From Ciona savignyi (lineage: Eukaryota > Chordata > Ascidiacea > Phlebobranchia > Cionidae): 64,000 nt of DNA. The position numbers were made by a program, and so were the translations under genes. A model generated the notes under the pieces. The model saw only the letters and a program-made list of their open reading frames with translations. It was not told the DNA's origin and made no database searches. The stretch spans positions 152,012 to 216,011 of the forward strand of contig CH001344.1 in NCBI GenBank assembly GCA_000149265.1, in the 5' to 3' direction. Each line of letters begins with the position of its first letter. Within the stretch, counting starts at the first letter, position 1. Positions 1 to 10,615 of this stretch are shown here, piece by piece.

Positions 1-1
1 A

Positions 2-481
2 GAGGCTCGTTTCATCACTACCGCCACCTACCGACACTTTGACCGGCTTCTCTCGGATGACAGGTCACCAACGAACCAATCCGAATGCGCAACTTTACCC
101 AACACCTATGCTGTGGTTAAGGTTAAAACTGGTCCACAAGATGGAATTGCGTTTAATGACGTAATACTTAACCCAATTTCGCAATCGTGTTATTGTAATA
201 GATATTCAATATATTACGAAAAGCGAAATAATAATGGCAGAGATGTATTTATTGTATCCACAAGAGACTGGCCACCTTCTCTGTATGGATATCATTCCTT
301 AAGTTGTTCCGATGTGATAATTTATTTAGAATTGATGACGTTGCTTAACATTGTTGTCTCATTCGCGTGGTATTTGTCGTTCATACTCATTGTGCGAAAG
401 TCAAAGAGGAGAAAAAATATTTTACTTTTAACATCTATAGATTATCGAATGTTACACTCCGATATAAATGCTGTTTTATAG
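2..481 (+). CDS. C-terminal exon of an unrecognised membrane protein (5' end outside window)
   Basis: The frame is open from base 2 to the TAG at 479-481, about 159 codons, so the protein enters from the left. The Met often placed at 113 is a GTG inside the frame and has no special claim to be a start. The visible part has a polar, Cys-containing region (SCYCNRY at about 185-205, then YGYHSLSCSD at about 283-312). A strongly hydrophobic helix of about 25 residues follows (about 317-396, through YLSFILIV), then a basic stop-transfer RKSKRRKN and a short tail of about 20 residues. A poly(A) signal lies 140 bases after the stop. This is what the last exon of a single- or multi-pass membrane protein should look like. 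I do not recognise the family, and nothing nearby indicates its role. Confidence 0.6.
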   Translation, partial: EARFITTATYRHFDRLLSDDRSPTNQSECATLPNTYAVVKVKTGPQDGIAFNDVILNPISQSCYCNRYSIYYEKRNNNGRDVFIVSTRDWPPSLYGYHSLSCSDVIIYLELMTLLNIVVSFAWYLSFILIVRKSKRRKNILLLTSIDYRMLHSDINAVL

Positions 482-621
482 CGGTGTATCCGGTATATTT
501 TAATATGATGCCTTTTATGACCACGCTCTTTATAATATTGCATTTTTTGTTGCTTTTACCAAATTTTGTTCCCAAAATCGCCTTATTTATTATATTTAAA
601 ATTTTTATTTACTGTTTCTGA

Positions 622-627
622 AATAAA
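622..627 (+). terminator. Poly(A) signal AATAAA
   Basis: A canonical AATAAA lies 141 bases downstream of the stop codon at 481, in a T-rich 3' UTR. It is the first AATAAA after the stop and is the likely 3' end signal of the membrane-protein gene. Confidence 0.55.
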
Positions 628-1119
628 AATACTTATTGGTCAGAATTACTAGTCAGATTAAAACCTATATTACAAGATTTTCCTTTTACATAAGAGCCTG
701 CCCATTGTGATTAAAAACTCGAATTCTACACTCAATCGAAAAAATAGAGCGTTCAGCTTATTGTTGGGTGGGAAGCTCATGATCCTTGGCACATGGATCT
801 ATCAATGTTGTGAAGTCGCTTTCTAGTTGGTTCGGTCTTGCGGGCGAATTGTTGGTTTAACCCATTCTCATACAATATAATAGATTAAGAGTAAGAGCGA
901 GAAAGACACGACCGACTCGCTAGCGACCAACCGTTCGGCTGAAAGTCTTATTTTAACAATTTTAACAAAACCTAATATAATGCGAAAAAAGTTATACACA
1001 AACCTCAAATTCACTACAGAATATTTCCATTATTTTTCCCGATGTGGGAATTCCCAATGTTTTTTATGGGGAAATTAAAGTTCGTTGAAGAATATCAACG
1101 TTTCAGTTAAGATTTATAG
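628..1119. other. Intergenic, nothing recognised
   Basis: AT-rich sequence with no convincing open frame and no repeat shared with the rest of the window that I could see. Confidence 0.4.
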
Positions 1120-1121
1120 AA

Positions 1122-1497
1122 GCGCTTTACCTTTACACGGGGGTTTACCAGGGCAAGAGAAGGGGTGAACAGAGGCGTGTAGGTATGAGGTAAGCTGGGG
1201 AGAGGTCAGGCCAAAAGCATTAAACCAGGAACTCTCTCAATATTATGGAATTATACACAGTTTATAAAAGATTCGTAAGAGGAAACACATGTTAGTACAC
1301 GAAGCTTGGCAGTCGTTAAACAGACCTCGCGGGAAACGATTCTTCGACTAAGCTGCCAAAAACAGGAAACCAATCGCAACTACCCCTGCACAAAACATTA
1401 ACACACCGCATGGCGACCCAATAGTTAAAACATACTGCGAGAATACGTGTGGAATTCACACAGATTCTTAAAAGTTTTAACCTGATTGGATAACCCA
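1122..1497 (+). repeat. Solo-LTR-like repeat, family R (degraded copy)
   Basis: This segment aligns with 51535-51755, 52836-53495 and, inverted, 57322-57751. Shared landmarks are an AGCGCT box near the left end, GGGTTTACCAGGG, ATTATGGAATTATACACAG, CAGGAAACACATG, and a right end with an inverted GTGTGG...CACAC motif. The best copy (57322-57751) has TGT...ACA ends and a 4-bp target duplication, so the family is probably the LTR of a retrotransposon. This copy is the most diverged and carries several small insertions. Confidence 0.55.
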
Positions 1498-1566
1498 TTC
1501 ATGTCAATAATCTTGCGGACTGCCTGGCACCAGCGTAAAGCAAAAAAAACAAGTAAAATTTAAATG

Positions 1567-1594
1567 TGTTCCCATCGGAAATTCGACGGGAACA
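1567..1594. other. Strong stem-loop
   Basis: TGTTCCCATCG pairs with CGACGGGAACA across a 6-base loop, giving 10 of 11 base pairs. No second copy was noticed. It may be a transposon end or chance. Confidence 0.35.
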
Positions 1595-1961
1595 ACTAAA
1601 ACAAGCTTAAAATATAAATTGTCGTTTTATTTCTATGTGATACATTTGAGGGGAATTGCCGACATAGCAAACTTACTAAAACTCATGCTGTGTTTTCCTT
1701 CTTTCCCCTGTTCCTCGTGTTGCTGACAGAAACACTTTGTTCAGCTTGTGATATAATGTTTTCCGCACTGCTGTCGCGCAGATCAGTGAAGCATGTTTCA
1801 TCAAGCTGATAAATAAATTATGCATATGCAATGGCATATTTAAACGACTATCACGTTAATGACTATTTAAGTTTCAATAATATTTGTCTTTTATTCATAA
1901 ATTATTCAAAATAAAAAATGTTAATCTATTTATTCAAATAATTATCATCCTCTAGTTTCAG

Positions 1962-2109
1962 TTGCTTTGAAGTCGCAAAGAAGAGTCTGACCATAAACAA
2001 CCTTGGGGACAAAATCGATTTAATCTTCGAACCACATTTAAACCTGAAAACTGATCCTGAAAAGATCAGAAGGTGTCTGGTTCATTTTCTACTGGTCACA
2101 TGGGGTGAA
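1962..2109 (+). CDS. Candidate internal exon of unknown gene
   Basis: A pyrimidine-rich tract ending CTCTAGTTTCAG (AG at 1960-1961) is followed by one base and 49 open codons, ending GAA|GTGAGT, a good donor. The peptide is charged and looks coding (for example KIDLIFEPHLNLK and EKIRRCLVHF). The same frame stays open through the donor to a stop at 2292, so a terminal exon is also possible. I do not recognise a domain. It lies 1.3 kb past the poly(A) signal of the preceding gene and has no identified partner exons. The evidence is splice sites plus composition only. Confidence 0.3.
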
Positions 2110-2292
2110 GTGAGTGCTAAGTTGTTGGAAATGTTTCGAATGCACGAAACGAATCAACTCCTGGCAAATGTGAATAAAAAGTATCAAATAAAATTTTCTT
2201 GTGCACAAGTTTCCAAACATGAACTAATGTTTATATTTACGTACCAAGTTCGGAGTGTCAGTTGGACCATAGTTGACAAACTAGAATACTAG

Positions 2293-3489
2293 GGTTTAAA
2301 TTGTGAATGGATTCCATTGGATTCGTTTAATGGCGATAGTTGTAATATTGCAATGTCCAATATGCCGGGGAACCATGACATGGAATTGTTTAAAATCACT
2401 TTGAAGTCCATCTATATCTGCACCACACATGTCTATATATATATATATATATGCCATGCTTCTACAGGAATTGGTATAGGAATTTATACACATTTATTTA
2501 TGTTTAAAACCATCTGTGTTGCAGTGTGGCACCCCCTGGATCCATTCATTTTCCGTCAACAATTATATTTTAAAACAATATTGAAATGATATTTAACTAA
2601 CAGTTACCTTCATTAATCTATTGATTCACCTCCAATACACCTTATGTAATATGACCCAGTTATACTGGTGGAAATGTGATTGTGACCATAGATGGTCACA
2701 ATCAGTTTAAAGGTGTCGGTTTTGAAAAAAATGCTTTAAATTTCCAAAAATAGTGAAAACACAGTATAACAAAAACATAACATTCACAATAAACTTTCTC
2801 AAAAGGTTCAAGTTTTATTTCTAAGAGAATATCAATATGAATAGCTCTAAATACACTTCGTACATCAGTTTGAAGTTTCTTAGCTGATGGTCCTAACATT
2901 CGGTAGGGACAAAAAAACGAAATAACTTGTTACACTAATGACTTTTAATTTTTTTCTTTACTGCAAAATAAGCAAGCGCTGTACTGTTACTGATAGAGAA
3001 AACCTTAGGCAGGTGAAAAAGTGTATTTAACGATGAATCTTTACTCTCGTTAGCGCAATTTGATAAACGTAACGATGAGCTTATGTGAAATAAGTATACC
3101 GGTATTTTTTACTTGCCGAAATATGCATGTATGACCTTTACCGATACCGAATGACCTTACCGGTACATGGTACCTAATGGTATCTCAAATTGCTAACAAA
3201 AGTAAATTAGGATGCAAAGTGTAACTGATAAAAACTACATTTACTACATCTGGTTGTCTACACATAACTACAAAGTTCTTTCACGTCCGATTCGTCTGTA
3301 GCAGGAGGTTGCGAAATTTGCAAGCGCAATGTTGTACCCTTTGGTCTTTGTTGAGTAACAATAACACGGTAAAAATAATCAAATCTTTACTTCCTAACTT
3401 ACGTCCTACGGTAATAAACATTTTATGCACGTGGCCAAAGTTTACATAAATTTTAAGTTATTATCTGTGAAGAAAAGAATATAATTTCC
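2293..3489. other. Intergenic, AT-rich, no gene seen
   Basis: It contains a (TA)n microsatellite at about 2434-2452 and a cluster of TACCGGTA-type motifs around 3100-3175. No supported coding sequence. Confidence 0.4.
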
Positions 3490-3561
3490 TTGACCTAGCG
3501 TGCCAGAAAAACGAGCTCGTGTGCCAAGTTCGGCACGCGTGCCAGGGGTTGCCCATGCCTG
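3490..3561. mobile_element. hAT-like transposon terminus (one end only)
   Basis: Read on the minus strand the sequence starts CAGGCATGGGCAACCCCTGG and continues with GGCACGCGTGCC and TTGGCACACGAG. This CAG...GGGCAACC start followed by GTGCC-rich subterminal repeats is the classic form of a hAT-superfamily end. It abuts the truncated left edge of the BEL LTR at 3565, so it may have inserted there. I did not find the matching left end or an 8-bp duplication of GTCTATGG. Confidence 0.45.
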
Positions 3562-3564
3562 GTC

Positions 3565-3925
3565 TATGGTATATCATAAATTGCGTCATAACCTAAATAC
3601 GTAACAATGGGAGTGAGTTTATGTTACAATATTTATACTGGACCGCATGTTAGAACTTACTTTCTATTTGAATCAGTCACCGTTGAGCCTCAGTATAGCA
3701 TTTTTATCCGATATCCTATTTTTCGTCCCGTTTAGAGATTGGTGAGTGTATAATGTTTATTATTTTATTTATATAAGCGTAAATTACCGATTTCGTTCAT
3801 TTATTTTATTAATACAGAAAACCATATCAACAACTGTTCCGTTCCATATCAACGTTCCGTATCTACAACCGTTCCGTATCTACAACCGCTCTGTATTAAT
3901 CTCAATCATCGTTCCGTATCAACCC
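3565..3925 (+). repeat. 5' LTR of the BEL/Pao element (left edge truncated)
   Basis: Bases about 3570-3660 match 10676-10765 downstream of the BEL integrase. Shared blocks include TTGCGTCA, ACGTMACA, GTTACAATAT and ACCGCRTGTTAG. Equivalent sequence on both sides of a BEL gag-pol is the signature of LTRs. The right part (3833-3921) holds imperfect short tandem copies of CGTTCCGTATCTACAAC. The exact LTR end and primer-binding site are not clear; the gag ATG is at 4058. Confidence 0.55.
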
Positions 3926-4057
3926 TGACCGCCAACTACAACTAGAGGACATAAACTGCATGTTTTGTTTTTACGACACGCGTCTCCACCCGCGGAAGTA
4001 ACATCGTTTTTAAACTCAGCAACTTAATCCAACCCACCGTCACCGCACCTCTCTACC

Positions 4058-5340
4058 ATGGATAATCAACCTGAAGACCGCGTAGAACAATGGCTGGACA
4101 ACACCGAAGAAGCAAAGAGGCCAGACGCAGCAGCACCACCAACGACATCACTCAGTGACAAACACGAGTCAGTAAGTGTTGTAAGCACTACACGCTCGAT
4201 GCGCAGCTTTAAGCTCAAAGATAGAAAGGTTAAGCTTGAACTGGCTAGGCTTGCGCGACAACAAGACTTGGAGAAAAAAGAAGAAAAATAAACTGCTTGC
4301 TAAAACAGAGGAACGTAAAAGAAAACTTGTCGAAAGCGAGAGAAAATTGCAAGAGGAACTTGTGGATCCCGGCGAAAACTAAAATTGGCTAAGGCTGAAG
4401 CTAGAGTATGGGAAGAAGCATCCATTCCTGATGACACGCACAACGACGTTCAAACCCGCCAATATGTTGGCTCAACGACACCGCTTCTAGAGCACACTAC
4501 ATCCGCTGAACAATCACGCAACGATATATCACCGAGCGCAGCACCACCATCACAACGTTCTGCCCTGTACGCCCGGCCCGTTGTGCGCCCGAAAAACAGC
4601 GCTCTGTTAATCTTTCCTTCACTGAACGACTTTTCGCCATAGTTTTCTTCCTCCGATACTGCCGCAACCGACAACGTGGAAACATTGATGTGCAGGCTTC
4701 GAAGCCACAAGGAGGCGTCGGAGTTTGGCATGAAGTACTCAAAAGAAGACGTCATGGCTTACGATGTAATGACGCGCCGACTTGAAAGAGTTGAAGGCCA
4801 TTACCAACTTCCGCTGCCATGGTAAGACGACAGCACTGTTTTACCGGATAGCCTGCCAATGGCAAGGAGCAGACTATAAAGTTTAAAGAAGCGACTGGCG
4901 TGAGACGCCGGATTTTCCCTAAAATATACAAAATACATGACGATGATGTCGGACGATAGATAGGCAGAAGTAGTGCCAGAGGACGAAGTGAATATTACCA
5001 ACAAGTTATGGTACCTCCCGCATCACCCTGTAATTAACCCAAAGAAACAAGCAAGGTTCGTATCGTGTATGACTGTGCGGCGAAATGTGAAGCCCAATCT
5101 ATAAAGGACAAGCTGATAAAGGGACCCACTTTAAGAAACCCACTGTTAGGGGTGCTTATGAGATTCCGCAGAGAACGCGTGGCTATCGTATCTGATATAT
5201 GTAATGTTTTAACAAGTTATGGTTGCTTCAAAAGATCTTGACGCTCTGAGAATCTTGTTGTGACCAGGAGGCAACCTGACCAAATCACCCGTTCCGCACC
5301 GCATGACGGGACGAGGAGGTCACGGGCACCGGGAGTTGAC
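4058..5340 (+). pseudogene. BEL/Pao gag and N-terminal pol (broken)
   Basis: The frame starts MDNQPEDRVEQWLD, followed by a Ser/Thr-rich stretch and a Lys/Glu/Arg-rich coiled coil ending at a stop at 4289-4291. This is typical of BEL gag N termini. Similar sequence resumes in shifted frames (4320-4642, 4643-4823). The motif VEGHYQLPLPW at about 4790-4823 marks the pol region just before the reverse transcriptase. WYLPHHPV at about 5010-5033 and, in another frame, VYDCAAK at about 5065-5090 are reverse-transcriptase finger motifs of BEL/Pao. ALRILL...PGGNLTKSPVPHRMT follows to about 5310. At least five frame changes or stops are present. The catalytic YVDD region is absent. A retroelement polyprotein of this class would act in cytoplasmic particles; this copy cannot. 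Confidence 0.8.
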
Positions 5341-5553
5341 TGTCGTAATCCTCATTTATTAAGGTTTAATTGACTGTTAATCTGAAACAAAAGGAAACGC
5401 AATATAATAACAATATAAGAACAGTCAACTCCCACTAAACAGTAAAGTAAATGTGCCACAAAATAAATAGCAGAGGTCGAACACACAGAAGCGGCGGATA
5501 AATAATTATTACCAACACGGGCGTGCGTAAGGTGTTCAACTGAAATTACGACA
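5341..5553 (-). repeat. gypsy-1 3' LTR
   Basis: It matches 8633-8845 base for base except for three A/G transitions (at the TTAATCTG/TTAGTCTG, AAGGAAAC/AAGAAAAC and TATTACC/TATTGCC sites). Nine-base perfect terminal inverted repeats TGTCGTAAT / ATTACGACA. Confidence 0.93.
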
Positions 5554-5564
5554 TTCTCCCCGTC
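5554..5564 (-). other. gypsy-1 polypurine tract
   Basis: Read on the minus strand, GACGGGGAGAA sits immediately before the TG of the 3' LTR. That is the expected place for the plus-strand primer of an LTR retrotransposon. Confidence 0.8.
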
Positions 5565-5594
5565 TAAATAAAAAACACTTCAACAAATTAATAT

Positions 5595-6979
5595 TTAATA
5601 GTACGTCAGTCTGTCGGGTTTCTTCGTTTGTCGGGTCGAACGACGTAAACCAGAGGAGTTATCTTCACTTGTTTTGGTGTTGTTTAATTCGACCGTTTCG
5701 TCCATTGTGTTATGTGCGTTAGACTCATTCGTCAATTCCTCCGGCTGTAAATTTGCTTCTGGTACTGGTACTGGTAAACCCTCAGCGGGCGTTTCAATCA
5801 GTTCTGTTCCATTTCTTTGACCCGTGGGCGCCAGATCTCTGGTTGACACTGTAGTCTCACGGCCGCTGGGAAATCGAACCTGTGCATAATTTGGAGTGGC
5901 ATGGAGTAGTTCAACTTCGTCCACCAGTGGGTCGTGTTTACTATGTCGTACGTGACGCTTCAGCAAAACCGGTCCTAGATTGCTTAAATGATGAACGGCG
6001 ATGGTAGTTGAACATTCGTTCATGTGGTGTTGCATTCGTAGCTGTGCATAACAAAGAACGAATTGAGTGCAACACATCTGGTAAAACTAATTGCCAGTTA
6101 TTAATTGGCAAGTTCTTAGATTTTAAAGCAAGTTTTACCGCTGTCCAAATGATTTCATTATACCTTTCATATTGCCCATTCCCGCGAGGATTATAGATGG
6201 ACGGGTTACTTGTAGATATTCCCCGATTTTTGAGGTAAACAACAAATTCCTTCGACATGAAGGAACTTCCCCGATCCGAATGCACATATGACGACAAGCC
6301 GAAAATGGTAAACAATTGATTTAAGCATTGGATTACCGTTTTACTTTCCATGTTGGGACATGGAAATGCGCAGGGGGAACCGAGAAAATTCATCGGTTAC
6401 TGTAAGTATGTAATAGTGTTTAGTAACTGACGGCAAAGGTCCTTTAAAATCGACGTTAAGCCTCTCAAATGGCTGAGTTGCTTTAATTAAAGGCACAGAT
6501 TGTGGCTTGTGGAAATTTGGTTTGATTTCAGCACAAACAGAGCAATCCGCTACTGATCGTCGAATTTCTTCAAGCGTATACGGCAGGTTTTTCGTCTTAA
6601 TAAAGTGATATAACCTTGTTACCCATGGGTGACATAAGTGGGTGTGTATATCGCTTAAAGAACAATGTCCCATACCAGCACAAAACGCTCGTGACAGTGT
6701 GTCAGGCGCGGAGTTATATTTGCCAGCTCTATACACAGTGTCATAGTCGTACTGGGCCAGTTGCATTCGCCACCGTAATATTTTATCATTTTTAATTTTT
6801 TCGTGTTTCTGGACATCGTACATAAACACAACGGATTTCTGATCAGTGACCAAGTTGAAGCGCCTCCGCTGTAGGAAATGACTCCATTTCCGTACAGCCT
6901 CTATTATGGCGGTCGCTTCTTTCTCGATGCTCGAGTGGCGAAGTTCACTTCGACTTAAGGTTGTAGACCAAAACGCCAC
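5595..6979 (-). pseudogene. gypsy-1 RNase H and integrase (one frameshift)
   Basis: The first frame (6979 down to 6341) carries RNase H motifs (VAFWSTTLSRSE; SSIEKEATAIIEAVRKW; LVTDQKS; an RAGKYNSAPDTLSR end), then an integrase zinc-binding region (HLCHP...CSVCAEIKP) and the first catalytic Asp in ERLNVDFKGPL. The frame shifts around 6341-6393. The second frame carries HSDRGSSF (second Asp) and NPRGNGQYERYN (catalytic Glu), so all three D,D,E residues can be placed. A third frame (6077-5595) gives the chromatin-side tail (GPVLLKRHVRH, a short SH3-like barrel, PTGQRNG) and ends RRSTRQTKKPDRLTYY, a common gypsy pol C terminus. Overlapping frames at 5941-6077 show another frameshift. Confidence 0.85.
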
Positions 6980-8148
6980 AGGCCTACCTTTTTAGTTTAA
7001 AGTTGCTGAAACAGCCACATCCGATGCATCTGTTTCGACAGTAAATGGTAGGTCATCATCTATAATTCCGAGAGTAACTTTACTTAGTGTCCCTTTTAGT
7101 GTATTGAACGCATTCATAGCATTACGAGATAGAGGAAAAACTCTTTGGCGTCAAGCAACGGCTTAATATTATTATCAGAGTATTTAGGAATCCATCGAGC
7201 GTAATATGCGAACATGCCGATGATCCTCTGCAATGATTTGACATTTTGCGGTGCTGGTATCTCCAATAGTGATTTAACGCGTTCTGGATCAGGCTGTAAA
7301 CCATCTTTCGATATTCTGTAGCCAAGCAGCAGATCGATTGTATCAGTTGAATAAGTGCACTTGTTCTCGTTTAAGGTTAAATTGCAGGACTCTGCTACCT
7401 TGAGAAACTTCTTTAAGTTTGAATCGTGTTCCTCTTGTGTTTTACCGCCGATGGATTATGTTGTCGAGGTATGCAAAAGTTCCTTTACAATCATACTTCT
7501 CGATTATATCATTGATAATGCGCTGAAAGCATGGGACTGCATTTTTTAAACCAAACGGAAGTCTTGTAAACTGATATAATTTACCACATGCTTCAAAAGC
7601 TGTGTAAAGCCGGACGTCTTTGGGTAGTTCAACTTGATGGTAAGCGTTTTTTAAATCAAGTGTTGTGAATATGCAGAACTTGGCAACTTTTTCTACAACG
7701 TCGTGCATGCGGGGCAGTGGATAACCATCGAGTTGTGTGAATTTGTTCACAGTCTGGCTATAATCAATACTCATTCGTTTTTTATGGTTTTTATTTTAGT
7801 TATTACAACTTGGGCTCTCCAAGGAGAATTACTGGGTTCTATAATGCCTTCACTCAGCAGTCTTTTTGTTTCCTCTGCTATGAATGGGCTGTCAGCATGT
7901 CGTCGTGATTTTTTAACTACAGGGTGACAGTCAGATGTCATGTAGTCAAACAATCTTGGAGGCAATGGGCACTTAAGTGACTGCAATGCTCCAAGGTATA
8001 ATGACGGTTTTAATCCACCAAAGTGTATATTGACACTCTTATGTTGTTCCATAAAATCCTGACCAAAAACAACGTCTGTTAATAGCCCGTCGACAATACA
8101 CAAAGGTATGTTTTTATAAGTCCTTTGAAGTACTTCTACAGTCGCCAC
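6980..8148 (-). pseudogene. gypsy-1 protease end and reverse transcriptase (frameshifted)
   Basis: In minus order: FGQDFMEQHKSV (end of protease), PLPPRLFDYM, FIAEETKRLLSEGIIEPSNSPWRAQVV (reverse-transcriptase fingers), YSQTVNKFTQLDGYPLPR, FTTLDLKNAYHQVEL (first catalytic Asp), FTRLPFGLKNAVPCFQR, and then FAYLDN at the active site. The second Asp of the usual YxDD is Asn here. Directly after this the frame shifts; GKTQEEHDSN and LLGYRISKDGLQPDPERV continue in another frame, then the connection domain (IIGMFAYYARWIPKYSDN). Sequence between about 6980 and 7125 leads into RNase H with a stop. The enzyme would copy element RNA into DNA; this copy is broken. Confidence 0.82.
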
Positions 8149-8186
8149 ACTGGATCCCAGACTTCGGGAAGAACATCCCTTTACAG

Positions 8187-8609
8187 CTAAACTAATGTGT
8201 GCGTTCGTTCTCCCGATGCAGTAAGATTAAGTCGCTTAGCTACGTCACTACTAACGTGGCTGTTCGTTGAGTCGGTGTCGATGATGGCGTTTAGTGGTGT
8301 TCCGTTAAGTTTAATTCCTACATTTGTTCGGTTTCTGGACTTGAGTAACGTTGAAGTACCCATTAATGTAGAATTACTCACGGCGGCTGATGTATTTTGA
8401 TTTTGGTAAGTGGACGAACGGCAAACTTTGGCAAAGTGACCAACTTTATGGCATCTACTACAAGTCGCATCCTTTGCGGGACAGAATTTTCGATAATGCC
8501 GACTGTTTCCACAAAAGTAACATCTTTGATTTGCCGCTGCTGCATAATCATTTCTTGCTCGAATCTGGCGAGTTAGCATCAGCATCGAATCGTTCAGGTC
8601 TTTATCCAT
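8187..8609 (-). pseudogene. gypsy-1 nucleocapsid zinc knuckles and protease start
   Basis: Two CCHC knuckles in tandem: C-X2-C-X4-H-X4-C in CYFCGNSRHYRKFC and again in CSRCHKVGHFAKVC. About 50 residues later comes the aspartic-protease region NAIIDTDSTNSHVS. The family motif is Asp-Thr/Ser-Gly; here the Gly is Asp (DTD), which should disable the enzyme. The Met at 8609 lies only 23 bases inside the 5' LTR, so matrix/capsid sequence is missing. The reading continues toward the reverse transcriptase after a break at about 8150-8187. Confidence 0.8.
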
Positions 8610-8632
8610 TTAACATTAACAATCAATTAAAT

Positions 8633-8845
8633 TGTCGTAATCCTCATTTATTAAGGTTTAATTGACTGTTAGTCTGAAACAAAAGAAAACGCAATATAAT
8701 AACAATATAAGAACAGTCAACTCCCACTAAACAGTAAAGTAAATGTGCCACAAAATAAATAGCAGAGGTCGAACACACAGAAGCGGCGGATAAATAATTA
8801 TTGCCAACACGGGCGTGCGTAAGGTGTTCAACTGAAATTACGACA
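8633..8845 (-). repeat. gypsy-1 5' LTR
   Basis: Direct copy of 5341-5553 with three transitions in 213 bp. The same TGTCGTAAT/ATTACGACA ends. Confidence 0.93.
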
Positions 8846-10541
8846 CTCGAGCAATGGAAAGCTTGGTGCAACAGCCTCAATGATCTATCCCGCATTAGAA
8901 TTCCTCGATGCTTCAAATCAAAAGCCCGCCATCCGACGCCCGGGTTACAGTTCCATGTAATTGCAGATGCATCCACCGCGGCCCATGACTGGGTATGCTT
9001 CTTTAGAAATAAGAAATAGCTTAGAGGACGTCCGTTCGTCATGGGATGTCCGTGTCCGTTCGTCATGGGAAAGTCTCTTCTCTGGGTTTCTGGCAAGCAC
9101 ACAATCCCCAGATTGGAACTTGAAGCTGCACTTGACGCCGCAAAACTATCACAAACCGTGAAAAGGAAACTCGGACTGGACGATTGCCCGTGTATCTACT
9201 TGACAGACTCGACAATTGTTCTACAAAGCCTTTTCTCCGACTGCAAAAACTTCCCGGTCTTCTCTCGAAACCGTCTTTCTCAAATCGAAGCATACACAAG
9301 CGTGCACGACTGGAGACATGTTCCTACGAAACTGAACCCAGCTGATCAAGCGTCACGTGGAACGACGGCAGGGACCCTGATAAAGACAGGAACGTGGCAT
9401 TCCGGCGCTGAGTTCTTACACCGTCCCGCTAAATACAGGCTACTACGTTTTACGGCCACAACCAACAGAGCAAATCTACCGAAGTTTTGACCTGCCGAAA
9501 TCCGAATCTGTATTTCTGACAACCAACTGCTCACCCAAGGACAAATTCATCCGTTATTTCTCGTCCTTGCATCGATTGAAGATAAGCACGTCCTGGATTC
9601 TGCGTTTTTGTGTATACTTGAAAAACAAGGTAAAGAAAAAGGACACCGCAAAAATTCCGACATCGCCGATTGACGCCGAGGAGCTTCGATCTGCCGAGAC
9701 CGCCCTCGTGCGGTACGTGCAACGTCGGGAGTTCCCCGATTGGATGCGCACGCTATTGACCCGACATCCGCCTTCTACGTCATCGATCTACAAACTGAAC
9801 CCGATTCTCAATGATGGCATATTACGCGTTGAAGGTAGATTGGACAATGTACGTCTCGACTACAAAGCACGCCATCCTGCCATTATACCCGATAAATACC
9901 ACCTTACTGATCTATCACTGCCACAATGTTGATGCTGCACACTCTGGTATGAATCACACTCTAAACATTTTATTTCAGCGCTACTGGGTGTAAAATGATA
10001 GAGTTGCAACACGACGTATCACGATGCCTACTGTGCCAGCGAAGAGCTGCAAGGCCCGAAAGACAGATCATCGCTGATCTCCCTCCGTCAAGACTCTTAA
10101 CGAACCACCGTTTACTCATACCAAGTTAAAAAGGAGTGAACTAAAACGGTTTGGATGATTGAAGTCGTTACTGACTTGTCTACCGACGCGTTTATAAATG
10201 CCCTGCGACGTTTTACGGCCCGACGAGGTCCTGTCACTTACCTGTATTCCGACAATGGCACTAACTTCGTCGGCTGCGAGCGTATACTTCGAGAATTCAT
10301 AAAAGAATGGAATCGCAATCAACTCAACGACTACCTAAGACAGACAAATATTTTTCGCCACGAGTACACAATGACCCTGGGCCGCGTGAACAGCTTCGTT
10401 AGAAGCGTCGAAGTAAAGACTGTCGCTAGGCTAATGAAGCGGCCTATCGCAAGCAAAACTTTGTTTGATCGTGAGAGAGCGAGAGAGGAGCGCCCCATGA
10501 CCTGGCCCGGCGTTACGCCCTACTGTATATTTTGTGGATAG
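8846..10541 (+). pseudogene. BEL/Pao pol, post-RT region, RNase H-like region and integrase (broken)
   Basis: This resumes directly after the gypsy LTR with LEQWKAWCNSLNDLSRIRIPRC and FHVIADAST, the region after the reverse transcriptase in BEL/Pao. Next are IPRLELEAALDAAKL, YLTDSTIVLQSL and WRHVPTKLNPADQASRG (9090-9360), which are diagnostic for this family. The pre-integrase part is at 9567-9932 (ILRVEGRLDN, KARHPAIIPDKYH). A zinc-binding region (AAHSGMNHTL; CLLCQRRAARPERQ) is at about 9925-10080 in a shifted frame. The integrase core at 10155-10330 includes YLYSDNGTNFVG with a catalytic Asp. The core then jumps directly to the C-terminal GRVNSFVRSVEVKT, so about 150-200 residues including the catalytic Glu are deleted. 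Confidence 0.82.
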
Positions 10542-10615
10542 GTTTTTTTCTTCGTTAAAATGTGCCTAGAATCTTTTCTTTGTGTAAAAAAATTGAAACT
10601 GCTCTGATGACGCAT

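Larger units (their letters stand above)
5341..8845 (-). mobile_element. Ty3/gypsy LTR retrotransposon 'gypsy-1', nested in BEL
   Basis: 3505 bp, bounded by direct 213-bp LTRs with perfect TGTCGTAAT...ATTACGACA inverted ends. Minus-strand order is 5' LTR (8633-8845), nucleocapsid/protease, reverse transcriptase, RNase H, integrase, polypurine tract (5554-5564), 3' LTR (5341-5553). Order RT-RH-IN and motif style are Ty3/gypsy. Flanks (TTGAC on the left, CTCGA on the right) are not a target duplication, consistent with loss of host sequence at the site. The capsid part of gag and any primer-binding site are missing between the 5' LTR and the zinc knuckles. Confidence 0.9.
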
